DNA of 64,000 nt from Polaromonas sp. (GTDB lineage Bacteria; Pseudomonadota; Gammaproteobacteria; Burkholderiales; Burkholderiaceae_C): NCBI GenBank assembly GCA_025362315.1, contig JANYGP010000098.1, forward strand, positions 121,032-185,031, given 5' to 3'. Under the pieces are notes generated by a model. The model saw nothing but the letters and a program-made list of their open reading frames with translations, made no database searches and was not told the origin of the DNA. Made by a program: the position numbers and the translations under genes. Of this stretch, positions 30,178-37,914 are shown in pieces (the first letter of the stretch is position 1; every line of letters begins with the position of its first letter).

Positions 30178-30223
30178 CGATATGAGTTTAATTGCTTTAC
30201 TGCAAAACCGCTGTTTTACCGAC

Positions 30224-30250
30224 TTGACCCGCGCGTTGTTATTTTATAAT
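30224..30250 (+). promoter_or_regulatory. Candidate sigma-70 promoter of the pdh operon
   Basis: TTGACC (30224-30229) and a perfect -10 TATAAT (30245-30250) are separated by 15 bases, a short spacer. It would give a 5' leader of about 155 bases before aceE. No PdhR-like repressor gene is nearby. Confidence 0.5.
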
Positions 30251-30414
30251 ATGAAATAGCAAAGCACTATTTGAAATTTTCACAATATTATGCGAAACTT
30301 GAGTCAGTTGCCTAAAAGAGCGTTTACAAATGCTGCAGGCGACAAATTAAAGGCTTTTTGCCAGCGCCGCCAACAGGCGGTCTACCCAGTAAATTGAAAG
30401 CAGGAGACAACACC

Positions 30415-33156
30415 ATGGCAGCTAACCCCATTGAAGTGACCAGCGCGACTGACAAGGACACTCAGGAAACGCGGGAGTGGATGGACGCTCTGTCTGCCGT
30501 GATTGAAAGCGAAGGCCCGGAGCGCGCGCACTTTTTGCTTGAGCAATTGCTGGAACATGCGCGGCAAAAAAGCATTGACATGCCTTTTTCCGCCACCACA
30601 GGTTATGTCAACACCATTGAGCCAGAGCAGGAAGAGCATGCGCCTGGCAACCTTGAATTTGAAAAACGTTTGCGTGCCTACATGCGATGGAATGCAATGG
30701 CGATGGTGGTCAAAGCCAATCGTTTGCACCCGGCTGATGGCGGTGATTTGGGCGGGCACATTGGTTCATTCGCATCACTGGCCAGCATGTTTGGCGCGGG
30801 CTTCAATCATTTTTGGCATGCTGAAAGTACGGAGCCTGGCAAAGAGCACGGCGGAGACTGCCTCTACATTCAAGGCCACGTATCTCCCGGTGTTTATGCC
30901 CGTGCTTACCTGGAAGGCCGCCTGACAGAAGAGCAGTTGCTGAACTTCAGACAAGAGGTTGATGGCAAGGGTTTGTCCAGCTACCCGCACCCCAAACTGA
31001 TGCCATCCTTCTGGCAGTTCCCCACAGTGTCGATGGGCCTGGGCCCGCTGATGGCCATTTACCAGGCGCGATTTTTAAAGTACCTGCATGCACGCGGGAT
31101 TGCAAACACTGAGAACCGAAAAGTCTGGGTGTTTTGTGGTGATGGCGAAATGGATGAAGTTGAATCCCTGGGCGCGATTGGCCTGGCTGCGCGTGAAAAG
31201 CTCGACAACCTGATCTTTGTCATCAACTGCAACTTGCAGCGCCTCGATGGCCCGGTGCGCGGCAACGGCAAAATTGTGCAGGAGCTGGAAGGCGAGTTTC
31301 GCGGCTCGGGCTGGAACGTCATCAAACTGTTGTGGGGCTCGGGTTGGGACCCCTTGCTGGCGCGCGACAAGGACGGCATCCTGAAAAAAATCATGATGGA
31401 CACGCTCGACGGTGACTACCAGGCGATGAAGGCTAACGATGGCGCGTATGTGCGCAAACACTTCTTTGGCCAGCACCCCAAGGCGCTGGAAATGGTCGCG
31501 CACATGAGCGACGACGAAATTTTTGACCTGCGCCGTGGTGGCCACGATTCGAAAAAAGTCTATGCCGCTTTTTCTGCTGCCGTCAAACACAAAGACCAGC
31601 CAACTGTGTTGCTCATCAAGACCGTCAAAGGTTTTGGCATGGGCAAAATTGGCGAGGGCAAGAACAACGTGCACCAGACCAAAAAGCTGTCTGATGAAGA
31701 CATCAAGGCGTTTCGCGATCGTTTCAACATCCCCGTGCCTGACAGCCAGTTGGCCGACATTCCCTTTTACAAACCTGCTGACGACACGCCCGAAATGCGC
31801 TACCTGCATGAGCGCCGCAAGGCCCTCGGTGGCTACTTGCCGCACCGCCGTACAAAAGCTGATGAAAGCTTTACCGTGCCTGCGCTGGACACCTTCAAGT
31901 CGGTGATGGAGCCCACGCCTGACGGCCGCGAAATATCTACCACGCAAGCCTATGTTCGCTTTTTGACCCAGCTGCTGCGCGACCAGGCGCTGGGCCCGCG
32001 TGTCGTGCCGATTCTGGTCGATGAAGCGCGCACTTTTGGCATGGAAGGCCTGTTCCGCCAGATCGGTATCTACAACCCCGATGGTCAGCAGTACACCCCG
32101 GTCGACAAAGACCAGGTCATGTACTACAAGGAAGACAAAAAAGGTCAGATCCTTCAAGAGGGCATCAACGAGGCGGGCGGCATGAGCAGCTGGATTGCTG
32201 CGGCCACGTCGTACAGCACCAACAATCGCATCATGATTCCGTTTTACGTGTACTACTCGATGTTCGGCTTTCAGCGCGTCGGTGACCTGGCCTGGGCTGC
32301 GGGCGACATGCAGGCACGTGGCTTTTTGCTTGGCGGTACGTCGGGGCGCACCACGCTGAACGGTGAAGGCCTGCAGCATGAAGACGGCCACAGCCACATC
32401 ATGGCCGGCACGATTCCCAACTGCATCAGCTATGACCCGACTTTTGCGCATGAGGTTGGCGTGATCCTCCACCACGGCTTGAAGCGCATGGTGGAAAAGC
32501 AGGACAACGTTTATTTCTATTTGACGTTGCTGAATGAAAATTATGCGATGCCAGGTTTGACCGCTGGCACGGAAGAGCAAATTATCAACGGCATGTATTT
32601 GTGCAAAAGTGCACCCGCGTTTGCATCGGGGTCTGCGCCGGCATCAGCAAAAATGCCGACTGTTCAATTGCTCGGCTCGGGCACGATTCTTCGTGAATCG
32701 ATTGCTGCGCAGGAGCTGTTAGAAAAAGATTGGGGCATTGCCACCAACGTTTGGAGCTGCCCCAGCTTTAACGAGCTGGCACGCGACGGCCAGGACGCTG
32801 AGCGTTGGAGCTTACTGCACCCAATGGAAGCAGCTCGCGTGCCATTCGTTGGTCAGCAGCTTGAAAAGCACCCAGGGCCGGTGATTGCGTCAACCGACTA
32901 CATGAAAGCCTACGCCGAGCAGATTCGCAACTACATCCCCAAAGGCCGCACGTACAAGGTACTGGGCACAGACGGTTTTGGCCGCAGCGACTTCAGGAGC
33001 AAATTGCGCGAGCATTTCGAAATCAACCGCCATTACATCGTGGTGGCAGCACTGAAAGCCTTGAGTGAAGAGGGCACGATCCCGGTTGCAAAAGTGGCCG
33101 AGGCGATCAAAAAATACGGCATCCAGGTCGACAAAATTAACCCGTTGTATGCATAG
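30415..33156 (+). CDS. aceE: Pyruvate dehydrogenase E1 (homodimeric type)
   Basis: This 913-residue thiamine-diphosphate enzyme decarboxylates pyruvate and acetylates E2 lipoyl groups. The ThDP-binding motif starts at GDGEMDEVESLGAIGLAAREKLDN and ends with FVINCNLQRLDGPVRGNGK, with the homodimeric-E1 features GGHIGSFASLASMFGAGFNHFW and LSSYPHPKLMPSFWQFPTVSMG. The ATG at 30415 has a strong ribosome site (CAGGAG). The frame open upstream is leader. It is the first gene of aceE-aceF-Ntn hydrolase-lpdA. Length matches E. coli-type AceE. Confidence 0.97.
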   Translation: MAANPIEVTSATDKDTQETREWMDALSAVIESEGPERAHFLLEQLLEHARQKSIDMPFSATTGYVNTIEPEQEEHAPGNLEFEKRLRAYMRWNAMAMVVKANRLHPADGGDLGGHIGSFASLASMFGAGFNHFWHAESTEPGKEHGGDCLYIQGHVSPGVYARAYLEGRLTEEQLLNFRQEVDGKGLSSYPHPKLMPSFWQFPTVSMGLGPLMAIYQARFLKYLHARGIANTENRKVWVFCGDGEMDEVESLGAIGLAAREKLDNLIFVINCNLQRLDGPVRGNGKIVQELEGEFRGSGWNVIKLLWGSGWDPLLARDKDGILKKIMMDTLDGDYQAMKANDGAYVRKHFFGQHPKALEMVAHMSDDEIFDLRRGGHDSKKVYAAFSAAVKHKDQPTVLLIKTVKGFGMGKIGEGKNNVHQTKKLSDEDIKAFRDRFNIPVPDSQLADIPFYKPADDTPEMRYLHERRKALGGYLPHRRTKADESFTVPALDTFKSVMEPTPDGREISTTQAYVRFLTQLLRDQALGPRVVPILVDEARTFGMEGLFRQIGIYNPDGQQYTPVDKDQVMYYKEDKKGQILQEGINEAGGMSSWIAAATSYSTNNRIMIPFYVYYSMFGFQRVGDLAWAAGDMQARGFLLGGTSGRTTLNGEGLQHEDGHSHIMAGTIPNCISYDPTFAHEVGVILHHGLKRMVEKQDNVYFYLTLLNENYAMPGLTAGTEEQIINGMYLCKSAPAFASGSAPASAKMPTVQLLGSGTILRESIAAQELLEKDWGIATNVWSCPSFNELARDGQDAERWSLLHPMEAARVPFVGQQLEKHPGPVIASTDYMKAYAEQIRNYIPKGRTYKVLGTDGFGRSDFRSKLREHFEINRHYIVVAALKALSEEGTIPVAKVAEAIKKYGIQVDKINPLYA

Positions 33157-33181
33157 CTCAGGCGCATAAGGAAATATAAAA

Positions 33182-34984
33182 ATGGCAACCATAGATATTG
33201 CAGTTCCAGACATCGGTGACTTTGATGAAGTCACTGTCATTGAGTTACTTGTCAAACCCGGCGACACCATCAAGGCCGATCAATCTTTATTGACAGTTGA
33301 GTCTGACAAAGCGTCGATGGAAATCCCTTCGAGCGCAGCCGGTGTGGTCAAAGAGGTCAAGGTCAAGCTGGGTGACAAAGTCAAACAGGGATCGGTTGTT
33401 TTAAGCCTGGAAAGTGCCGATTCAGCACTCAATTCAGTAAAAAATGTGCCTGTAGCCCAAGTAAATACTGCGCAAGCAGCTCCTGAAAACGTAGCGACCT
33501 CACTCTCCGTTTCACCCCCGCACCCGCCAGCGGGAGAGCGAAATGACAAACTCCCTCTTCCTCAGGGAGAGGGCGGGGGTGAGGGCTCTGCGACTGCTGG
33601 CTCCATCAATATCCACGTCCCTGACATCGGCGACTTCAAAGACGTTACCGTCATAGAAGTTCTGGTTAAAGTCGGCGACAACATCAAGGTTGAGCAATCG
33701 CTCGTCACGGTCGAATCTGACAAAGCGTCGATGGAGATTCCATCCTCAGGCGCTGGCGTGCTGAAAGACCTGAAGGTCAAGCTGGGCGACAAGATCAATA
33801 TTGGTGATTTGCTTGCGGTGCTGGAGGGTGCGGCTGCAGGCACGCCCTCACCCCAGCCCTCTCCCGTTGCGGGAGAAAGAGCAAATCCAGCTTCCCCGTC
33901 ACAACCTTCGCCAGCCAAAGGAGCGGCAAGTCCTGCATTACTCCCTCTCCCGCCTGCGGGAGAGGGCAGGGGAGAGGGCAGGGGTGAGGGCTCCCCGGCT
34001 CCAACCTCACCTTCACCCGCCCACAATCCCACCACCGCCCCCACAGGCCAGCTCCCGCACGCCTCTCCGTCAGTCCGCAAGTTCGCCAGAGAACTCGGCG
34101 TACCGCTGGCTGAAGTCAAAGGCGCTGGCCCCAAAGGCCGCATCACACTGGACGACGTTCAAGCCTTCACCAAGTCCGTGATGGCAGGCGCCGTACAGAC
34201 AGTGGCCCAAGCCGTCAAGGCACCTGCCCCATCCGGCGGTTCAGGCGTTGGTCTGGACTTGCTGCCGTGGCCCAAAGTGGACTTCGCCAAATTTGGCCCC
34301 ATCGAGCGCAAGGAAATGGGCCGCATCAAAAAGATCAGCGGTGCCAATCTTTTGCGCAATGCCATCGTGATTCCATCAGTCACCAACTTTGACGATGCGG
34401 ACATCACCGACCTGGAAGCCTTTCGTGTTGCAACGAACAAAGAGAACGAGAAGGGCGGTGTCAAGGTCACGATGCTGGCTTTTCTCATCAAAGCCTGCGT
34501 GTCGGCACTCAAAAAATTTCCAGACTTCAACGCATCAATTGACGGTGATGCAATCGTCTACAAGCAGTACTTTCACATAGCGTTTGCAGCCGACACGCCC
34601 AACGGCCTGATGGTCCCCGTCATTCGGGATTGTGACAAAAAGGGCGTGATGCAGATCAGTGCAGAGATGGGTGAGCTGGCCAAAAAAGCACGTGACGGCA
34701 AACTCAGCCCGGCTGAAATGCAGGGCGCATGCTTCACCATTTCAAGCCTTGGCGGCATTGGCGGGCGTTACTTCACGCCGATCATCAATGCGCCTGAAGT
34801 GGCCATTTTGGGCGTTTGCAAAAGCAATATGGAACCCGTGTGGGACGGCAAAACTTTCCAGCCGCGTTTGATGTTGCCACTGTCACTGACCTGGGACCAC
34901 CGAGTGATTGATGGTGCAGCAGCGGCACGGTTTAACGCTTACCTTGGTCAAATCCTCAGCGACTTTAGAAGAGTCCTGCTTTGA
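33182..34984 (+). CDS. aceF: Pyruvate dehydrogenase E2, dihydrolipoyl acetyltransferase
   Basis: This 600-residue core subunit has two lipoyl domains (residues about 1-78 with lipoyl Lys43, and 141-216 with Lys181, both in TVESDKASMEIPS), a subunit-binding domain (about 292-330, SVRKFARELGVPLAEV) and the catalytic domain (about 370-600) with the active-site motif DHRVIDGAAAARF near the C-terminus. Both inter-domain linkers contain in-frame palindromic DNA repeats. The first holds a dispersed element (residues about 87-105) and a CCCTCTCCC-type unit (110-136). The second holds two such units (220-270), giving Pro/Ser/Gly-rich sequence. The stop overlaps the next gene's start by four bases. Confidence 0.96.
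   Translation: MATIDIAVPDIGDFDEVTVIELLVKPGDTIKADQSLLTVESDKASMEIPSSAAGVVKEVKVKLGDKVKQGSVVLSLESADSALNSVKNVPVAQVNTAQAAPENVATSLSVSPPHPPAGERNDKLPLPQGEGGGEGSATAGSINIHVPDIGDFKDVTVIEVLVKVGDNIKVEQSLVTVESDKASMEIPSSGAGVLKDLKVKLGDKINIGDLLAVLEGAAAGTPSPQPSPVAGERANPASPSQPSPAKGAASPALLPLPPAGEGRGEGRGEGSPAPTSPSPAHNPTTAPTGQLPHASPSVRKFARELGVPLAEVKGAGPKGRITLDDVQAFTKSVMAGAVQTVAQAVKAPAPSGGSGVGLDLLPWPKVDFAKFGPIERKEMGRIKKISGANLLRNAIVIPSVTNFDDADITDLEAFRVATNKENEKGGVKVTMLAFLIKACVSALKKFPDFNASIDGDAIVYKQYFHIAFAADTPNGLMVPVIRDCDKKGVMQISAEMGELAKKARDGKLSPAEMQGACFTISSLGGIGGRYFTPIINAPEVAILGVCKSNMEPVWDGKTFQPRLMLPLSLTWDHRVIDGAAAARFNAYLGQILSDFRRVLL
33441..33496. repeat. Dispersed palindromic element in frame in aceF, copy g
   Basis: The segment reads TGTAGCCCAAGTAAATACTG then CGCAAGCAGCTCCTGAAAA, the reverse orientation of the family, and encodes VPVAQVNTAQAAPENVA between lipoyl domain 1 and the next linker part. 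It lies entirely in the flexible linker, so insertion would be tolerated. Confidence 0.65.
33511..33587. repeat. CCCTCTCCC-type palindromic repeat, aceF linker 1
   Basis: The unit begins with CACCCCCGCACCCGCCAGCG, continues to CTCCCTCTTCCTCAGGGAGA, and ends GGGCGGGGGTGAGGG. The start and end are inverted repeats of each other. It is translated as linker SPPHPPAGERNDKLPLPQGE followed by GGGEG. Confidence 0.8.
33845..33991. repeat. CCCTCTCCC-type palindromic repeat, aceF linker 2
   Basis: It opens CCCTCACCCCAGCCCTCTCC and ends GGGCAGGGGTGAGGG, with an inner CTCCCTCTCCCGCCTGCGGG palindrome and a duplicated GGGGAGAGGGCA. It is translated PSPQPSPVAGER ... LLPLPPAGEGRGEGRGEG between lipoyl domain 2 and the E1/E3-binding domain. 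Confidence 0.85.
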
Positions 34985-35565
34985 CCACACTCGTCGTTGT
35001 TAAAAAAGCAGGTCAGGTTGTGATGGCGGCTGACACGCTGGTCACGTTTGGAGATACGGCACTGCCTAACCGATACGAAGCCAACAGCAAAATCTTCAAG
35101 GTCGACACGCCAGCAGGCACCAGCTATGTGGGTATGGCTGGTACGGTGGCGCATTTTCCGGCGCTGCGCAAAGCTATTGCAGCGCTGCCGAAAACTGATT
35201 TGAAGCTGAGCTCCAAAGACGAGGTGTACGACACGTTTTTGAAACTGCATCCGGTACTGAAGGAAACGTTTTTTCTGCAGACCAAGGAAGACGACAACGA
35301 CCCGTATGAGTCGATGCAGTTCACGGTCGTTATTGCCAATTCAAGCGGTATTTACGGCCTATACAGCTACCGCGAGATTTTTGAATTCAAGGAATTTTGG
35401 GGCATAGGCTCAGGACGCAGCTTTGCGCTTGGTGCCATGCACGCTGCCTGGGGCACAGCCAAAACCGCCAGGGAAGTTGCCGTGGCCGGCATGAACGCAG
35501 GCTGTGAGTTTGACAAAAACTCGGGCGGCCCGATTGATATTTACACCGTTAAATTGAAAACCTGA
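34981..35565 (+). CDS. Proteasome-type Ntn hydrolase (HslV/Anbu/BPH-like) in the pdh operon
   Basis: This 194-residue protein starts at a TTG overlapping the aceF stop (TTGA). Its N-terminus is Met-Thr-Thr-Leu-Val-Val-Val. Removal of Met exposes Thr1, and counting from it gives Asp17 (MAAD) and a Lys at 36 (NSKIF), in the places of Thr1, Asp17 and Lys33 of HslV and proteasome beta subunits. Later GIGSGRSFALGAMHAAW and the ending GGPIDIYTVKLKT also follow that fold. From memory it best fits the beta-proteobacterial proteasome homologue (BPH), which forms self-compartmentalised rings. No unfoldase (HslU-type) gene is adjacent. Being translationally coupled between E2 and E3 suggests a tie to pyruvate dehydrogenase quality control, which is inference. 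Confidence 0.78.
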   Translation: MTTLVVVKKAGQVVMAADTLVTFGDTALPNRYEANSKIFKVDTPAGTSYVGMAGTVAHFPALRKAIAALPKTDLKLSSKDEVYDTFLKLHPVLKETFFLQTKEDDNDPYESMQFTVVIANSSGIYGLYSYREIFEFKEFWGIGSGRSFALGAMHAAWGTAKTAREVAVAGMNAGCEFDKNSGGPIDIYTVKLKT

Positions 35566-35574
35566 AGGTTCAGT

Positions 35575-37425
35575 ATGTTGGAAATAAAAGTACCGGATAT
35601 TGGTGATTTTGATGAAGTCACCGTGATTGAGTTGCTCGTCAAAGTGGGTGACAGCATCAAGGCAGACCAGAGCCTGATCACTGTCGAAAGCGACAAAGCG
35701 TCGATGGAAATTCCGTCGTCTAGCGCGGGTGTGGTCAAAGCCATTGCAGTCAAACTCGGCGACAAGGTCAAACAAGGATCGGTCGTTTTGAGCATTGAAG
35801 CCGATGCGCAGAGCCCCTCACCCCAGCCCTCTCCCGCAAGCGGGAGAGGGAGCAAAGATGTTCCCGTATTACTCCCTCTCCCTGCGGGAGAGGGCAGGGG
35901 TGAGGGCATTCCCGCCGCCGTGCCTACCTTCAATGGCACCATCGACCTGGACTGCGACCTGCTGGTACTGGGTGCAGGCCCAGGTGGCTACAGCGCCGCT
36001 TTCCGCGCAGCAGACCTGGGGCTCCAGGTCATCATGGTCGAGCGTTATGCAACGCTGGGGGGGGTGTGCCTGAACGTTGGCTGCATCCCGTCCAAAGCGC
36101 TGCTGCACGTGGCCGCTGTGATCGACGAAGCCAGCCACATGAAGGCATTGGGTGTTGATTTTGGCCCGCCCCAAATCAACATTGACATGCTGCGCAGCCA
36201 CAAAGACAAAGTCATTGGCAAGCTCACGGGCGGTCTGGCGGCTATGGCCAAAATGCGCAAAGTCACAACCCTGCGCGGCGTGGGTCAATTCGTCAGTGCG
36301 AACCATTTACGCGTTGAAGAAACGAGCGGACCGAAAGGGCAGGAAAAAACTGGCAAGTCGCAAACCGTAGCATTTAAAAATTGCATCATCGCTGCGGGCA
36401 GCCAGGCCGTACATTTGCCCTTCATGCCCGATGACCCGCGCGTAGTGGATTCAACCGGCGCACTGGGTTTGAAAGAAGTGCCCAAGCGCATGCTGATTTT
36501 GGGCGGCGGCATCATTGGTCTGGAAATGGGCACGGTTTACAACACGCTGGGCGCGCGCCTGGACGTGGTGGAAATGCTGGATGGTTTGATGCAGGGCGCT
36601 GACCGTGACCTGGTCAAAGTCTGGCAAAAAATGAATGGCAAACGTTTTGACAACATCATGCTTAAAACCAAAACGGTGGGTGCCAAAACCACTGCTGCAG
36701 GCATCGAAGTATCTTTTGAATCAACTGATCCCAATGCCAAAGCGCCTGATCCCCAGACGTACGACCTGGTACTACAGGCCGTAGGCCGCACACCGAACGG
36801 CAAAAAATTGGCGGCAGAAAAAGCAGGTGTTGCCGTTACCGATCGCGGCTTCATCAACGTTGACATTCAAATGCGCACCAATGTGCCGCACATCTTTGCG
36901 ATTGGTGACATCATCGGCCAACCCATGCTGGCCCACAAAGCCGTGCATGAAGGGCATGTGGCTGCTGAAGTCATTGCCGGCGAGCTGCAAGGCAACAAAG
37001 AATTGGCCAGCGCCGCGTTCAACGCCCGGGTGATTCCCAATGTTGCCTACACCGACCCCGAAGTCGCATGGGTTGGCTTGACAGAGGACGAAGCCAAGGC
37101 CAAAGGCATCAGGATTAAAAAAGGTTTGTTTCCCTGGAACGCATTAGGCCGTGCCATTGCCAACGGTCGTGATGAAGGCATGACCAAGCTGCTGTTTGAT
37201 GATTCACCCGAAGCACACGGCCACGGCAAAATTTTAGGCGGCGGCATGGTTGGCACACACGCAGGCGACATGATCGGTGAGATTGCTTTGGCGATTGAAA
37301 TGGGCGCTGACGCAGCAGACATCGGCAAAACCATTCATCCGCATCCCACGTTAGGCGAATCCATCGGCCTAGCGGCTGAAGTGGCGCATGGCAGTTGTAC
37401 GGATTTACCGCCTGCAAAGCGGTAG
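35575..37425 (+). CDS. lpdA: Dihydrolipoyl dehydrogenase with N-terminal lipoyl domain (E3)
   Basis: This 616-residue flavoprotein reoxidises the lipoyl groups of E2 with NAD. An N-terminal lipoyl domain (residues about 1-77, lipoyl Lys41) is joined by a linker to the FAD domain (GAGPGGYSAAFRA at about 133-145). The redox pair is in GGVCLNVGCIPSKALL (Cys165, Cys170), the NAD site is GGGIIGLEMGTVYNTLG, and the active-site His is in HPHPTLGES near the end. A fused lipoyl domain is known in some betaproteobacterial E3 proteins. The linker (79-112) is encoded by a CCCTCTCCC-type palindromic repeat like those in aceF. It is nine bases after the Ntn hydrolase gene. Confidence 0.96.
   Translation: MLEIKVPDIGDFDEVTVIELLVKVGDSIKADQSLITVESDKASMEIPSSSAGVVKAIAVKLGDKVKQGSVVLSIEADAQSPSPQPSPASGRGSKDVPVLLPLPAGEGRGEGIPAAVPTFNGTIDLDCDLLVLGAGPGGYSAAFRAADLGLQVIMVERYATLGGVCLNVGCIPSKALLHVAAVIDEASHMKALGVDFGPPQINIDMLRSHKDKVIGKLTGGLAAMAKMRKVTTLRGVGQFVSANHLRVEETSGPKGQEKTGKSQTVAFKNCIIAAGSQAVHLPFMPDDPRVVDSTGALGLKEVPKRMLILGGGIIGLEMGTVYNTLGARLDVVEMLDGLMQGADRDLVKVWQKMNGKRFDNIMLKTKTVGAKTTAAGIEVSFESTDPNAKAPDPQTYDLVLQAVGRTPNGKKLAAEKAGVAVTDRGFINVDIQMRTNVPHIFAIGDIIGQPMLAHKAVHEGHVAAEVIAGELQGNKELASAAFNARVIPNVAYTDPEVAWVGLTEDEAKAKGIRIKKGLFPWNALGRAIANGRDEGMTKLLFDDSPEAHGHGKILGGGMVGTHAGDMIGEIALAIEMGADAADIGKTIHPHPTLGESIGLAAEVAHGSCTDLPPAKR
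35816..35908. repeat. CCCTCTCCC-type palindromic repeat, lpdA linker
   Basis: The unit opens CCCTCACCCCAGCCCTCTCC, has an inner CCGCAAGCGG hairpin, and closes CTCCCTGCGGGAGAGGGCAG followed by GGGTGAGGG. It encodes SPSPQPSPASGRG ... LLPLPAGEGRGEG between the lipoyl domain and the FAD domain, almost the same linker peptide as in aceF. Confidence 0.85.
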
Positions 37426-37914
37426 TCGCACCTAGCTTTGTCAAGGGCCGTACAGCGGCTAAACTTTGACCACGAAAATTGTTGGGAGCCACAATCGCAG
37501 TGAATTTGAAGTTGATCCGCAGCTTGCATGGCAACGCAGCAAGCTGCTGGACAGTATGCTTGCTGCAGCTTTGGTGCCGCACCCAAAAGGCGTGTGGCGG
37601 ATGACGCATACGCAAATGAACGTCATGGATCTGAATCGGCAACTTGCGCAAGCCGCTGTCATCAACAAGCGGAGACCTGGCCATCGTGAAAAAGATATTC
37701 TGGACAAATCAGTATTGATCAGACTGCGCGACGGACTGGCGTAAGTCCTGGAGGCCGCGCATCCCGGAAATGCCTGAAAGTCGCCCCATTCTCTGCTTCG
37801 CAAGCGGCAACCCAACCATCTGCAAACGACAGACTGCACATCGCTTTGAAGTCCTCAACCTTTGTCAGCAAGCTGTCGCAGATGGTGACTGGGCAACTAC
37901 CCGGCAATAGTTTT
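37426..37914. other. 489-base region without a recognised gene
   Basis: The gap between lpdA and the LysR gene holds one plausible rightward frame (37466-37744, listed separately) and short leftward frames. One of them (ending at 37719) has protein-like sequence FADGWVAACEAENGATFRHF but no start, domain or partner. The composition is like the neighbouring genes, so this may be remnants of decayed genes. No terminator is obvious after lpdA. Confidence 0.45.
37466..37744 (+). CDS. Hypothetical 92-residue protein, possible gene remnant
   Basis: The frame starts with a TTG at 37466, 40 bases after lpdA, without a convincing ribosome site. It encodes a basic protein with plausible composition (LAWQRSKLLDSMLAAAL, THTQMNVMDLNRQLAQAA). 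I recognise no family. The reverse strand is Cys/Ser-rich and looks like a shadow, which favours this strand if either is real. It may be the tail of an older gene. Confidence 0.3.
   Translation: MTTKIVGSHNRSEFEVDPQLAWQRSKLLDSMLAAALVPHPKGVWRMTHTQMNVMDLNRQLAQAAVINKRRPGHREKDILDKSVLIRLRDGLA

Noticed and set aside
31075..32580. 501-codon leftward frame inside aceE
   Set aside because: It is a shadow of a highly conserved gene. The translation has no recognisable domain and no start signal.
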